From: Flavobacterium sp. UBA7663
Lineage (GTDB): Bacteria; Bacteroidota; Bacteroidia; Flavobacteriales; Flavobacteriaceae
NCBI RefSeq assembly: GCF_002483315.1
Contig: NZ_DLHR01000020.1
Location: forward strand, 202,996 to 266,995
DNA: 64,000 nucleotides
Reading direction: 5' to 3'
A program made the position numbers and the translations under genes. The notes beneath the pieces are model-generated. The model was not told where the DNA came from. It saw nothing but the letters and a program-made list of their open reading frames with translations, and ran no database searches. This document shows, piece after piece, positions 49,876-59,419 of the stretch. Position 1 is the stretch's first letter; every line of letters starts with the position of its first letter.

Positions 49876-52779
49876 ATGATTAAGAATTACAAATACATTA
49901 GTCCTTTCAAGATTTTAATTTCTTTTCACAAATTAATTGAAGGATTGGAACAAATAGCATTATCAGATATTGACTACAGATCCAATTATGCAAAAGGTTT
50001 ATTAGGTCAAATTCAAGACAAACCAGAGTTTAGAGAAGGAATTGATAACCTTGAAATTATTGAAAATAATCAAGAAATAATTAAGTATCTATTAGCAGAC
50101 TTATTTCCAACAGCACTCACTTATAATGAAATAAAGGCGGTAACGCTTCCTTTTTACGATATTACATTTAATTACTCTGAACGTTTTAAGAAAATAATAA
50201 ATGATGTTGGTGTTTCATTTGATATGAGCATCAGAGAAATGGATGAACACCAGTTCTATATTATGAATTGTACGCTTATCTTAAACGCATATTACAATCA
50301 GAATATCGATTTTGGAAAGCCATTATTTTATGATATTCCTGACAAAAACGGTATTGTAAAGCACTACAGAATTTTGTATAATGCCGATTTTTTAGAAATA
50401 TTTTCAACTGAAGAAACAAAGTTTTTAAATCAAACTGAAATAGAGGAATTAATTGATAATTATGATAATTTAGAGTTATGGAAAAAAGCATTTCCAGAGG
50501 ATTCTTGGATTTTAAAAGGATTTGCAATTGTTTCTTTAGTTGATGTCACGGTCGAAAGTGCTGTTTCCAATTTAAAGTCGAATTTATTAAAATCCGATGC
50601 AGATAAAGCGAAACTCAATGAAAGTTTTGAATCTATTTTTAGATCAGTGTTTAAAATCCCTGATTTAAAAGTAGGTTTTACTTTTTATGATGAAGAGGAA
50701 GATTTATTTATGAAGCCTCCGTTTAGTGATGAAAATTTAAAAAGCTTTATCCTTTTAAATGAAAATGAAGCAGATTGTAAAAATGCACTTTGTGGTTGTT
50801 CTTATGAAAGCTTGATTGAAAACAATAAACATTTTATCATTCCCAATGTTAAAGAGCATAATGCGAAACAAGAAAACTACCGTTTTTCTAATCATTTGAT
50901 GAATCAAGGTGTTCAAAGTTTTTTATTAGCTCCTGTGAGTAAGGACAATAAATTATTAGGATTAATTGAATTAGCTTCGCCAACAGTAAGAGCTTTAAAC
51001 TCTGTAAACGCTAACAAATTAGAATTAATTTTACCATACTTATCCGATACAGTTGAAAAGAATAGCAATGATATGATAAATCAAATGGAAGCAATTATTC
51101 AAAAAGAATATACTTCCATTCATAAAAGTGTATATTGGAAATTTAAAAAAGAAGCTAAAAATTATTTTTATTCAAATAGCGCAAGAGAGGATTACAACTT
51201 CAAAGAAATTGTATTTAAAGAGGTATTTCCTTTATATGGTCAAATAGATATTAAGGGTTCTTCTGAAAATAGAATTAGTGCTATTGTCAATGATTTAAAA
51301 GTACAAATCAATCAATTAATTGAAATCATTGATACCCTAAATTCAGACAAAAAAATTAGCGTAATTGAACAGAAAAAATTTGAATTAGAAAGTTTTTTAA
51401 GAGAATTAGAGCAACCATTCAAGAATGAATTAGAACAAATCATTCATCACTATATAGAAACTGAAATCCATACTTTTTTAAAGAACACGACATTAAATAA
51501 GAGTTCAAAAAACCTTATAAATGACTATTTTAATAAGATAGATGAAAAAACTGGGATGTTTTATCAAACCAGAAAAGATTTTGAAGATACGATAATGAGT
51601 ATCAACAAAAAAATGGCTTCTATTTTAGATGCTAAACAAGAACAAGCCCAAGAAATTTTTCCTCATTATTATGAACGTTTTAAGACAGATGGTGTAGAGC
51701 ATAATTTATATATTGGAGCTTCTATAGAGCCTAACAAAGAGTATAATACTATGTATTTGCATAATCTTCGTTTGTGGCAATTAGAAACACTTTGTGAAAT
51801 GGAATTAGAGCATCATAAGTTAAAAGTAACTTTGCCCTATAGTCTTGATGTAACATCTTTAATTTTAGCATTCAGTTCGCCCATTTCAATACGTTTCAGA
51901 ATGGATGAAAAGCGTTTTGATGTAGACGGTTCTTATAATGCTCGATATGAGGTTGTTAAAAAAAGGATTGATAAAGCTTTTGTGAAAAATTCTAACGAGC
52001 GTATTACGCAAAAAGAAAAAATCACAATTGTGTACTCTAATGTCTCAGAAGAAAAAGAATACATCAAGTATATCAAATACTTACAACATAAAAACATACT
52101 TGAAGACGAAATTGAAAAATTAGAAGTAGAGGATTTGCAAGCAGTTTCAGGTTTAAAAGCGCTACGTGTTAAAGTAAAACATTTAGAAAATGCCATATTA
52201 CAAGAAGCTGAGGCATTTATCACGAAACTTTTTCAAGAAAGGTTAGATACTAAATTTTCATATCACAATTTAGATCATACAAAGAATGTAGTTTTAGGGA
52301 TTGAGACACTCTGTAAAGCTGAAAAACTAGATGAAGAAACAAAAACTGTTTTACTTTTAGCTGGTTGGTTCCATGATGCCGGTTACATTGAATGTTCAGA
52401 TGAACATGAATTACAAAGTGTTGATATTGCTTTAGAATTTTTAAGAGCCAAAAATATAGCAGTTGGCATTCAAGAAAATGTTGCCAAATTAATTATGGCA
52501 ACTAAATTTGATTATACTCCTTCAAACAAATCAGAAAATATTATTAAAGATGCAGATAATGTTCATTTAGCAAATAAAAATTATCCTAATACATTAGAAC
52601 AATTAAGAAATGAATGGGAACAATCAATTAATAAAAAGTATTGCAATGAAGATTGGTACCATCTTAATGTTGAGTTTCTGAAAAAGCATCAATACTATAC
52701 AAAGTTTGCAAAAGACAACTGGCAAAATTTAAAAGAACTAAATTTAAATATTATAGAACAAAAACTACAAAATCAATAG
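49876..52779 (+). CDS. GAF-domain and HD-phosphohydrolase protein (967 aa)
   Basis: A cytoplasmic multidomain protein. An N-terminal helical region (1-240) is followed by a GAF-like domain (about 255-405; VGFTFYDEEEDLFMKPPFS, FLLAPVSKDNKLLGLIELASP), then a long helical/coiled region (about 410-780) and a C-terminal HD domain. HD ligands are in SYHNLDHTK (His797, His801), GWFHDAGY (His833-Asp834) and IIKDADNVHLA (Asp892/894). HD domains of this kind hydrolyse nucleotides or cyclic nucleotides. The next gene, 1 bp downstream, encodes a Pycsar-effector-like membrane protein that in many Bacteroidota is fused to just such an HD domain. Confidence 0.85.
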   Translation: MIKNYKYISPFKILISFHKLIEGLEQIALSDIDYRSNYAKGLLGQIQDKPEFREGIDNLEIIENNQEIIKYLLADLFPTALTYNEIKAVTLPFYDITFNYSERFKKIINDVGVSFDMSIREMDEHQFYIMNCTLILNAYYNQNIDFGKPLFYDIPDKNGIVKHYRILYNADFLEIFSTEETKFLNQTEIEELIDNYDNLELWKKAFPEDSWILKGFAIVSLVDVTVESAVSNLKSNLLKSDADKAKLNESFESIFRSVFKIPDLKVGFTFYDEEEDLFMKPPFSDENLKSFILLNENEADCKNALCGCSYESLIENNKHFIIPNVKEHNAKQENYRFSNHLMNQGVQSFLLAPVSKDNKLLGLIELASPTVRALNSVNANKLELILPYLSDTVEKNSNDMINQMEAIIQKEYTSIHKSVYWKFKKEAKNYFYSNSAREDYNFKEIVFKEVFPLYGQIDIKGSSENRISAIVNDLKVQINQLIEIIDTLNSDKKISVIEQKKFELESFLRELEQPFKNELEQIIHHYIETEIHTFLKNTTLNKSSKNLINDYFNKIDEKTGMFYQTRKDFEDTIMSINKKMASILDAKQEQAQEIFPHYYERFKTDGVEHNLYIGASIEPNKEYNTMYLHNLRLWQLETLCEMELEHHKLKVTLPYSLDVTSLILAFSSPISIRFRMDEKRFDVDGSYNARYEVVKKRIDKAFVKNSNERITQKEKITIVYSNVSEEKEYIKYIKYLQHKNILEDEIEKLEVEDLQAVSGLKALRVKVKHLENAILQEAEAFITKLFQERLDTKFSYHNLDHTKNVVLGIETLCKAEKLDEETKTVLLLAGWFHDAGYIECSDEHELQSVDIALEFLRAKNIAVGIQENVAKLIMATKFDYTPSNKSENIIKDADNVHLANKNYPNTLEQLRNEWEQSINKKYCNEDWYHLNVEFLKKHQYYTKFAKDNWQNLKELNLNIIEQKLQNQ

Positions 52780-52780
52780 T

Positions 52781-53401
52781 ATGATGGAAGATAATAATCC
52801 TCAAGATAAAAAAAATGCAGAATCATTTTTAATAGAAAGTGATAAAGGCAAAAAGAAAAGCAAAGAAACTAAACCCGAAAGAGGTATTGATACTATGTTT
52901 AGAACTACACTTAACAATCATAATAATCTTAGTGGTTTAGTAGATAATAAGGCAAATATTTTGTTATCAGTAAATGCCATCATTATTTCTGTTTCGCTTA
53001 CTACAATTATTCCTAAGTTAGACAATCCTTCAAATGCCCATTTAATTATACCTACTTTAACTCTAATAATATCAAGTGTTATTGCCATTACTTTTGCCAT
53101 TTTGGCAACAAGACCAAGTATTACACAAGGAAGTTTTACTAGAAAGGAAGTTGATGAAAAAAAAGTGAACTTATTATTTTTTGGTAATTTTTATAAAATG
53201 CCATACGAAGATTACAATTGGGCTATGAATGAATTGATGAAAGACAAAGATTATGTATATAATTCTATGATTAAAGATTTGTACCATTTGGGCATAGTTT
53301 TAGAAAAAAAATACCGTTTGTTACGAGTGGCATATACCATTTTTATGTTTGGAATTATTATTTCTGTTTTAGCTTTTTTAATTGCTTTTAAATTTAGATA
53401 A
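52781..53401 (+). CDS. Pycsar-effector-like (PycTM, DUF5706-type) membrane protein
   Basis: 206 residues: a charged cytoplasmic N-terminus, then FRTTLNNHNNLSGLVDNKANILLSVNAIIISVSL, a second helix (HLIIPTLTLIISSVIAITFAILATRPS), the conserved LLFFGNFYKMPYEDYNWAMNELMKD segment and a last helix near 180-203. This is the pattern of the Pycsar system effector family (PycTM). In antiphage Pycsar systems such effectors damage the membrane upon binding a cyclic pyrimidine nucleotide. No pyrimidine cyclase gene is visible nearby, so a defence role is not shown; the partner here is the GAF-HD protein. Confidence 0.8.
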   Translation: MMEDNNPQDKKNAESFLIESDKGKKKSKETKPERGIDTMFRTTLNNHNNLSGLVDNKANILLSVNAIIISVSLTTIIPKLDNPSNAHLIIPTLTLIISSVIAITFAILATRPSITQGSFTRKEVDEKKVNLLFFGNFYKMPYEDYNWAMNELMKDKDYVYNSMIKDLYHLGIVLEKKYRLLRVAYTIFMFGIIISVLAFLIAFKFR

Positions 53402-53412
53402 CCGTAATTTTT

Positions 53413-56400
53413 ATGAAGAGAGTTATTCCATATGTAATACTACTTACGATAGTTGTACAATCTTGTGCTACTTATAAACTGCAATATGACAATAATTATA
53501 AAGAAGGAGCAAGTAGTCAATCTGGAAAAAAGATACATACTTTCTTTTTGGTTGGAGATGCTGGTAATGGAGTATTCAAGGATAGTCTAAATAATTCAAA
53601 TGCCTTAAAAAACAATCTTAATAATGCAGACAAAAACAGCACATTACTTTATTTAGGAGATAATATTTATCCTTCTGGAATGCCTAATAATAAAGATATA
53701 ACTCGAAATGAGGCTGAAAACAAATTACAAGAGCAAATCGACATAGCAACTTCATTCAAAGGAAAAACAATATTCATTCCAGGGAATCACGATTGGTATA
53801 GTAACGGAAACGAAGGACTCAAAAGACAACAAGAATATGTTGAAAGCAAATTAGGAAAAAAATCCTTTTTGCCTAAAAATGGTTGTCCAATAGAGAGTAT
53901 AGATATTACGGAGGATATTACATTAATTATTGTGGATTCACAATGGTACATTACCAATTGGGATAATCACCCAACAATAAATGAAAATTGCGAGATTAAA
54001 ACAAGGAATCATTTTTTAGATGAGTTTAGAAGCGAGATAAAAAAGGCACGAGGAAAAACCACTATTGTGGCGATTCATCACCCAATGTTCACAAATGGTC
54101 CTCATGGAGGGAAATATTCATTTAAAAGCCACATGTCACCATTTCCAATTTTAGGAAGTTTAAAAAATCTTCTTCGTAAAAGTACTGGAATAAGTAATGC
54201 AGACATTCAAAATACCCATTACAACGAATTAAAAAAAATCCTGACAGCTGCTGCTCAACAAAATGATAATGTAATTTTTGTATCAGGACACGATCATAGT
54301 TTGCAGTATATCATTAAAAATGATATACCACAAATTATCAGTGGTTCTGGTTCAAAAGTAGAGCCAGTAAAAATTACTGATGGTGGTGTTTATGCTCACG
54401 CTGTCAAGGGTTATGCTATTTTAGAGGTATTTGAAAATGGAGCCTCACAAGTAAAATTTATAAATGCTACAAATAGTAAAGTTGAATTTCAAACAACAGT
54501 AATCAAGCCAAATCAAGTAGTAAGTAAAGATATAGTAGCACAGAAATTTCAAGATTCAATACAAGTATCTATTTATACAGATAAAGAAACTTCAAAAAGT
54601 AGGTTCTATAGTTTTCTTTGGGGTAATCGATACAGAAAATATTACAGTACACCTATTACAGCAAAAGTGGTTACTTTAGATACTTTACTTGGTGGTTTAA
54701 CACCAATAAGAAAAGGTGGAGGAACACAATCAAGAACACTTCGATTAAAAGCCAAAGACGGCAAACAATATGTAATGCGAGCGATGAAAAAGAGTGCAGT
54801 TCAATACATCCAAGCCTCTATGTTTAAAAATCAGTATGTACAAAAACAGTTTGAAAATACAGCTTCAGAAGATTTAGTGAAAGATGTTTTTACAGGTGCA
54901 TATCCTTATGCACCATTTGTAATTGGTACATTATCTGATGCAATAAAAATCAATAAGTTGAATTCAAAACTATTCTATATTCCTAAACACGAAGCATTAG
55001 GACAATTTAATGCTGAATTTGGAGATGAATTATATCTTTTTGAAGAACATCCTGCTGATGGTAACCTTTCACTTGAAGATGAAAATTTTACAGGAAACAT
55101 TTACAGTACATATGATGTTTTTGGAAAAATTCATGAAAATGAAAATCAAGTTGTTGATGAAAAAGAATATATCAGAGCAAGATTATTCGATATGCTCATT
55201 GGCGATTGGGATAGACATCAAGACCAATGGAGATGGTTAGAATTCAATGAAGATAACAAAATAATTTTCAAGCCATTGCCAAGAGACAGAGACCAAGCTT
55301 TTTCAATAATGTCTGATGGTTTCATTCTTAGTGCTGCTGTTAAGTTAATTCCAATGGCAAAGTTATTGCGAAAATATGATGATGATTTAGCCGATGTAAA
55401 AGGATTTAATATTGAACCGTTCCCATTGGACAAAGCATTTGTTAGTCATTTAAATGAACAAGATTGGAAAGAACAGGTAGCATTTATTCAGAGTAATATT
55501 ACGGATGAAATAATAGATGATGCTTTTTCAAATGTACCCTCTGAATTAAACGACCAAACCATTGTTGATATAAAAATGATTTTGAAAGAACGAAGAAGTA
55601 ATTTACAAAAAATAGCAGATCGCTACTTTAGTTTGTTAAGTAAATATGCAGTAGTTACTGGAACTAACAAAAAAGATATTTTTTTAATTCGCAGTTTAGA
55701 CAATAATGATATAGAAGTTTCGATTCAAAGAAAGAAAAAAGACAATAGTAATGAAATTTATTTTACTACGATTTATAAAGCAAATGTTACCAATGAAATT
55801 TGGATGTATGGATTAGATGATGATGATTCATTCGAAATGATTGGTAAAAGTAATAAGATTAAAATTAGACTTATTGGAGGTCAAAACAACGACAAATACA
55901 TAATTCCAAATGGAAAAAACATTGTGGTTTATGACTATAAAACAAAGAAAAACGACATAGCTCTTGCTAAAAAAGCAACACTGAAGCTTAGTGATAGTTA
56001 TGATATTAATACCTATGATTTCAAAAAGGTTAAAACAAGTCAAAATCAATTTATTCCAATTATTGGGGCAAATCCAGATGATGGCTTAAAAATAGGTTTC
56101 AATAACACATTTACAAATTACGGATTTGAACGCAATCCTTTTACAAGTCAACATCAATTAAAAGCAGCATATTATTTTGCAACAAGCGGTTATGAAGTAA
56201 GCTACAGATTCGAATTGGCAAACATTATCGGAAAAATCAATTTTGAATTTAATGCAGGAATACAAAGTCCTAATTTTACGCTTAACTTTTTTGGTTATGG
56301 TAATGAAATCTCCAATTTTGATGATGATTTAGGATTAGATTATAATCGAGTTAAAGTTCGTAGCTTAAATTTTAATCCACAATTAAAGTGGAGAAGTAGG

Positions 56401-57081
56401 TCAGGTGTAAGTATGGCTTTGGGATTAAATTATGATAATATTGAAGTACACAACACGCAAAATAGATTTGTTGAAAATAATCCAGAATTACCAAGTTATA
56501 TTTTTGATGAGGTGCAATTTTTTGGGACTAATTATACTTTTAATTTTGAGAATTATGATAACAAAGCCTATCCTACAATGGGAATGAAAACCAATATACA
56601 GATAGGGCATAAGACCAACTTAGACGACAGTAATAGAAGTTATAATTATATTATACCAGATGTGAGTTTCAATCATAAAATAGATGCTCAAGGAAAATGG
56701 GTTGTAGCAACTAAATTAAAAAGTCACATCAATTTTGGAAACGAATTTGAATTTTATCAAGCAGCATCAATTGGTGGAACAGATGGTTTAAGAGGTTTTA
56801 GAAATCAACGATTTACAGGAAATCAATCTTTTTATCAAAATACGGATTTAAGATATAGTTTTAGCTCTATGAAAACCAAGTTAATTCCTATTAGAGTTGG
56901 AATCTATTCTGGATTTGATTACGGAAGAATTTGGTTAAATGAAGAAGATTCAAAAAAATGGCATAACTCTTATGGTGGTGGATTTTTTATTAATGGAGCA
57001 GAATTGCTTTCCGCAAACATAGGATTATTCAATTCTTCAGACGGAATGAGAGCAGCATTTTCATTAGGTTTTCAATTTTAA
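53413..57081 (+). CDS. Giant outer-membrane lipoprotein: metallophosphoesterase, kinase-like middle, Omp85-type barrel
   Basis: 1222 residues. A lipobox (QSC, Cys18) is followed by a calcineurin-like phosphoesterase domain with all metal motifs: FLVGDAGNG, LGDNIY, GNHDWYS, IHHPMF and SGHDHS (about 45-300). A middle region (about 430-760) has LRLKAKDGKQYVMRAMKK and GDWDRHQDQWRW (597-608), then RDRDQAF (624-630), reminiscent of CotH/Fam20-like atypical kinases. The C-terminal 350 residues form a BamA-like barrel (LKIGFNNTFTNYGF, SIGGTDGLRGFRNQRFTGN) ending in Phe. This fusion would place phosphoesterase and kinase-like domains at the outer membrane. The middle assignment is inference. Confidence 0.78.
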   Translation: MKRVIPYVILLTIVVQSCATYKLQYDNNYKEGASSQSGKKIHTFFLVGDAGNGVFKDSLNNSNALKNNLNNADKNSTLLYLGDNIYPSGMPNNKDITRNEAENKLQEQIDIATSFKGKTIFIPGNHDWYSNGNEGLKRQQEYVESKLGKKSFLPKNGCPIESIDITEDITLIIVDSQWYITNWDNHPTINENCEIKTRNHFLDEFRSEIKKARGKTTIVAIHHPMFTNGPHGGKYSFKSHMSPFPILGSLKNLLRKSTGISNADIQNTHYNELKKILTAAAQQNDNVIFVSGHDHSLQYIIKNDIPQIISGSGSKVEPVKITDGGVYAHAVKGYAILEVFENGASQVKFINATNSKVEFQTTVIKPNQVVSKDIVAQKFQDSIQVSIYTDKETSKSRFYSFLWGNRYRKYYSTPITAKVVTLDTLLGGLTPIRKGGGTQSRTLRLKAKDGKQYVMRAMKKSAVQYIQASMFKNQYVQKQFENTASEDLVKDVFTGAYPYAPFVIGTLSDAIKINKLNSKLFYIPKHEALGQFNAEFGDELYLFEEHPADGNLSLEDENFTGNIYSTYDVFGKIHENENQVVDEKEYIRARLFDMLIGDWDRHQDQWRWLEFNEDNKIIFKPLPRDRDQAFSIMSDGFILSAAVKLIPMAKLLRKYDDDLADVKGFNIEPFPLDKAFVSHLNEQDWKEQVAFIQSNITDEIIDDAFSNVPSELNDQTIVDIKMILKERRSNLQKIADRYFSLLSKYAVVTGTNKKDIFLIRSLDNNDIEVSIQRKKKDNSNEIYFTTIYKANVTNEIWMYGLDDDDSFEMIGKSNKIKIRLIGGQNNDKYIIPNGKNIVVYDYKTKKNDIALAKKATLKLSDSYDINTYDFKKVKTSQNQFIPIIGANPDDGLKIGFNNTFTNYGFERNPFTSQHQLKAAYYFATSGYEVSYRFELANIIGKINFEFNAGIQSPNFTLNFFGYGNEISNFDDDLGLDYNRVKVRSLNFNPQLKWRSRSGVSMALGLNYDNIEVHNTQNRFVENNPELPSYIFDEVQFFGTNYTFNFENYDNKAYPTMGMKTNIQIGHKTNLDDSNRSYNYIIPDVSFNHKIDAQGKWVVATKLKSHINFGNEFEFYQAASIGGTDGLRGFRNQRFTGNQSFYQNTDLRYSFSSMKTKLIPIRVGIYSGFDYGRIWLNEEDSKKWHNSYGGGFFINGAELLSANIGLFNSSDGMRAAFSLGFQF

Positions 57082-57086
57082 AAATT

Positions 57087-57965
57087 ATGACAACAACGAT
57101 AAAAGCAATTTTAGGAGTAATAATGGTTTTGTTTTATTCGTGTGAAAATAAAAACGAAGCTACAGTTTTAAAACAAATCGCAGACTTACCTAAAGAGCTT
57201 AAAGAAATTTCAGGTATAGCATATTCTAATAATTTACTTTACACCATTGAAGATAGCGGTAATCCAAATGAAGTAGTGGTTATTGATACTTTAGGAAAAA
57301 TCACAAAAATCATTTCAGTAACAAATATTGAAAATACAGATTGGGAAGATGTAACATTTGATAACAAAGGAAATTTATATATTGGTGACTTTGGGAACAA
57401 CGATAATGTTAGGAAAGATTTAGCAATTCATAAAATAAATCATTCTGACCTGCAAAATAATGAAGTAAAAACAGCTTACAAAGTTACTTTCGATTATCCT
57501 GAACAAACTGATTTTCCACCTAAAAAGAAAGACTTAATGTTTGATGTGGAAGCTTTTTTTGAATACAATAATAATTTTTATTTGTTTACAAAAAATAGGA
57601 GCAGAGGTTTTGATGGAACCAGTTACATTTATAAAATTCCAAATTCACCAGGACACCACCAAGCTAAGCTAATAAAAACAATTACAACTTGTGGAGATTA
57701 CCATAATTGTACGATCACAAGCGCAGCTATTAGTACTAATGGTTCAAAATTTGTATTACTATCACATTCCAAAGTATGGCTTTTTGAAAATTATTCACAA
57801 GATGACATAACTTCGGGAAAAATGACAGAATTAGATTTAAAACACTATTCCCAAAAAGAGGCTATTTGTTTTAAAAATAATGAGGAATTATTCATTACAG
57901 ATGAAAGAGTTAAAAAGATAGGAGGTAATGTTTATGTTGTAGACTTACAGAATTTAAGGGAATAA
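57087..57965 (+). CDS. Beta-propeller-like lipoprotein
   Basis: 292 residues with a lipobox (YSC, Cys18) and propeller-like repeats (LKEISGIAYSNNLLYTIEDSGNPNEVVVIDTLG, NTDWEDVTFDNKGNLYIGDFGNND). It resembles SdiA-regulated/NHL-type exported propellers, often ligand- or surface-binding. It starts 5 bp after the giant lipoprotein gene, so the two act in the same envelope location. Confidence 0.75.
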   Translation: MTTTIKAILGVIMVLFYSCENKNEATVLKQIADLPKELKEISGIAYSNNLLYTIEDSGNPNEVVVIDTLGKITKIISVTNIENTDWEDVTFDNKGNLYIGDFGNNDNVRKDLAIHKINHSDLQNNEVKTAYKVTFDYPEQTDFPPKKKDLMFDVEAFFEYNNNFYLFTKNRSRGFDGTSYIYKIPNSPGHHQAKLIKTITTCGDYHNCTITSAAISTNGSKFVLLSHSKVWLFENYSQDDITSGKMTELDLKHYSQKEAICFKNNEELFITDERVKKIGGNVYVVDLQNLRE

Positions 57966-58020
57966 TTTTTCATTATTAAATGAATAAAGTCTTCTTATTT
58001 TTAATATTTTAAGATGAATC

Positions 58021-58053
58021 ATTATTGCCTGCTTTGAGCAATAATTGATTTTT
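58021..58053 (+). terminator. Terminator of the GAF-HD to propeller operon
   Basis: Arms ATTATTGC (58021-58028) and GCAATAAT (58038-58045), extendable by AATC/GATT with a one-base bulge, followed by a T-run. Confidence 0.7.
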
Positions 58054-58078
58054 AGAATGTTTGTTTTTTTAAACATCA

Positions 58079-58184
58079 TTTACGGTTTTCCGTAAAATTT
58101 ATTGAAACCCTTTATTTACTTTAGCTCCCGAAGGTACCCCCGTAAAAATACCTGGTTTGAAAATCAGGTATTTTTACGGGTTGT
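58079..58184 (+). repeat. 106-bp repeat copy 2
   Basis: Same layout as copy 1: dyad 58079-58096, -7-like TACTTTAG 58117-58124, hairpin arms 58139-58154 and 58165-58180. It differs from copy 1 at two positions only. Here a T8 tract follows 12 bp behind the hairpin and no gene starts within 400 bp, so the transcript may be a short RNA. Confidence 0.9.
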
Positions 58185-58552
58185 TTAGTATCTTTTTTTT
58201 TCTTACGTTTGGGAAGTAAGTTTTTTATGACAATGGTTAATCAGAATCCAGAATAAATTGCTCGGATGAAAAAGATTAGCAGTTGTTTGCTAATGATAGT
58301 GTGATACATTATAAGACGTAAATTAACTTAGTGTATAGAGTACCAAAAATATTCAGCAGATTAAAGATTTATAAAAAATAATACGCAACAATAGTTGAGC
58401 ATATCTACCCCAAAATAGCTAGCTATGTTCAACTAAATAGCAAAAAAACTGAGCATATAAACAAGTTAGCTGTGATTTTACCGAACGACCGCACAAACTC
58501 GACAGACAAAGATATTGAACCTCACAGACAAATTTATTATTTAACACCGACT

Positions 58553-58560
58553 TACCTTTG
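58553..58560 (+). promoter_or_regulatory. -7 promoter element of the SDR gene
   Basis: TACCTTTG matches TAnnTTTG, 28 bp before the ATG. No clear -33 TTG at the proper distance. Confidence 0.5.
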
Positions 58561-58588
58561 CTGTATAAATCATTAAAAATAAAACAAA

Positions 58589-59335
58589 ATGAAAAAAACA
58601 GTAATTATCACAGGCGGAACAACAGGTATTGGAAAAGCAACAGCTTTACATTTTGCAAAAAATGGTTACAATGTAGTAATAACTAGTAGAAACGCTAACA
58701 AAGAAGCATCTGTAATTGCAGACTTTAAACAAAATGGTGCTGACATTACATTTCTACCCTTAGACGTAACAAACGAAGAACAAGTAAAATCAGTTATTGA
58801 AACGACTGTTAAAAAGTTTGGTAAATTAGATTCTATCGTAAACAACTCGGGAATTTCATTAGGAAATGCAGTATTAGCAGAAACAGAATCTAACGATTTA
58901 AAACAAATGCTTGAAACAAATGTGATGGGAGTTTATTATGGAATGAAATATGCAATCATAGAAATGCTGAAAACAGGTGGTGGAACAATAGTAAATTTAG
59001 CTTCCATAGCAGGATTAAATGGTTTGTATGCAACCGCACAATACAACGCATCAAAACACGCAGTTGTAGGTTTAACAAAAGGTGCATCTATTGATTATGC
59101 ACAACAAGGAATTCGTGTTAATGCAGTTGCACCAGGAGCAATTAAAACAGATATTTTAAAAAACGCTATTGCTTCAGGAACCTATGATGTTTCAAGCATT
59201 GAAGCAATTCATCCAATGAATAGATTAGGTGAAGTTGAAGATATTGCAAAAGCAATTTACTTTTTAGCATCTGACGAAAATACATTTATGACAGGAACTA
59301 TTTTAAACATAGATGGCGGTTATAATGCAAAATAA
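58589..59335 (+). CDS. Short-chain dehydrogenase/reductase
   Basis: 248 residues, classical SDR: TGGTTGIG, NNSG in place of NNAG (VNNSGISLG), catalytic Ser-Tyr-Lys (NLASIAGLNGLYATAQYNASKHA), and C-terminal FMTGTILNIDGG. Likely NAD(P)-dependent reductase of the glucose-1-dehydrogenase-like type. A strong terminator follows. Confidence 0.92.
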   Translation: MKKTVIITGGTTGIGKATALHFAKNGYNVVITSRNANKEASVIADFKQNGADITFLPLDVTNEEQVKSVIETTVKKFGKLDSIVNNSGISLGNAVLAETESNDLKQMLETNVMGVYYGMKYAIIEMLKTGGGTIVNLASIAGLNGLYATAQYNASKHAVVGLTKGASIDYAQQGIRVNAVAPGAIKTDILKNAIASGTYDVSSIEAIHPMNRLGEVEDIAKAIYFLASDENTFMTGTILNIDGGYNAK

Positions 59336-59363
59336 TCATATTAAAAATAAATAGAATATTTTT

Positions 59364-59400
59364 ACAAAGATTTATCAGTTTACTGATAAATCTTTGTTTA
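59364..59400 (+). terminator. Intrinsic terminator after the SDR gene
   Basis: Perfect 14-bp arms ACAAAGATTTATCA (59364-59377) and TGATAAATCTTTGT (59384-59397), 6-nt loop, T-rich end. Confidence 0.82.
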
Positions 59401-59419
59401 TTAATTTAAAAATAAAATT

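Larger units (their letters stand above)
57966..58588 (+). other. Non-coding region containing terminator, repeat copy 2 and the SDR promoter
   Basis: Carries a terminator (58021-58053), the second 106-bp repeat (58079-58184) followed by a T8 tract (58193-58200), a small hairpin TTAGCA/TGCTAA (58277-58294) and a perfect -7 element TACCTTTG (58553-58560) 28 bp before the SDR start. No protein-coding frame of note was found. Confidence 0.7.
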
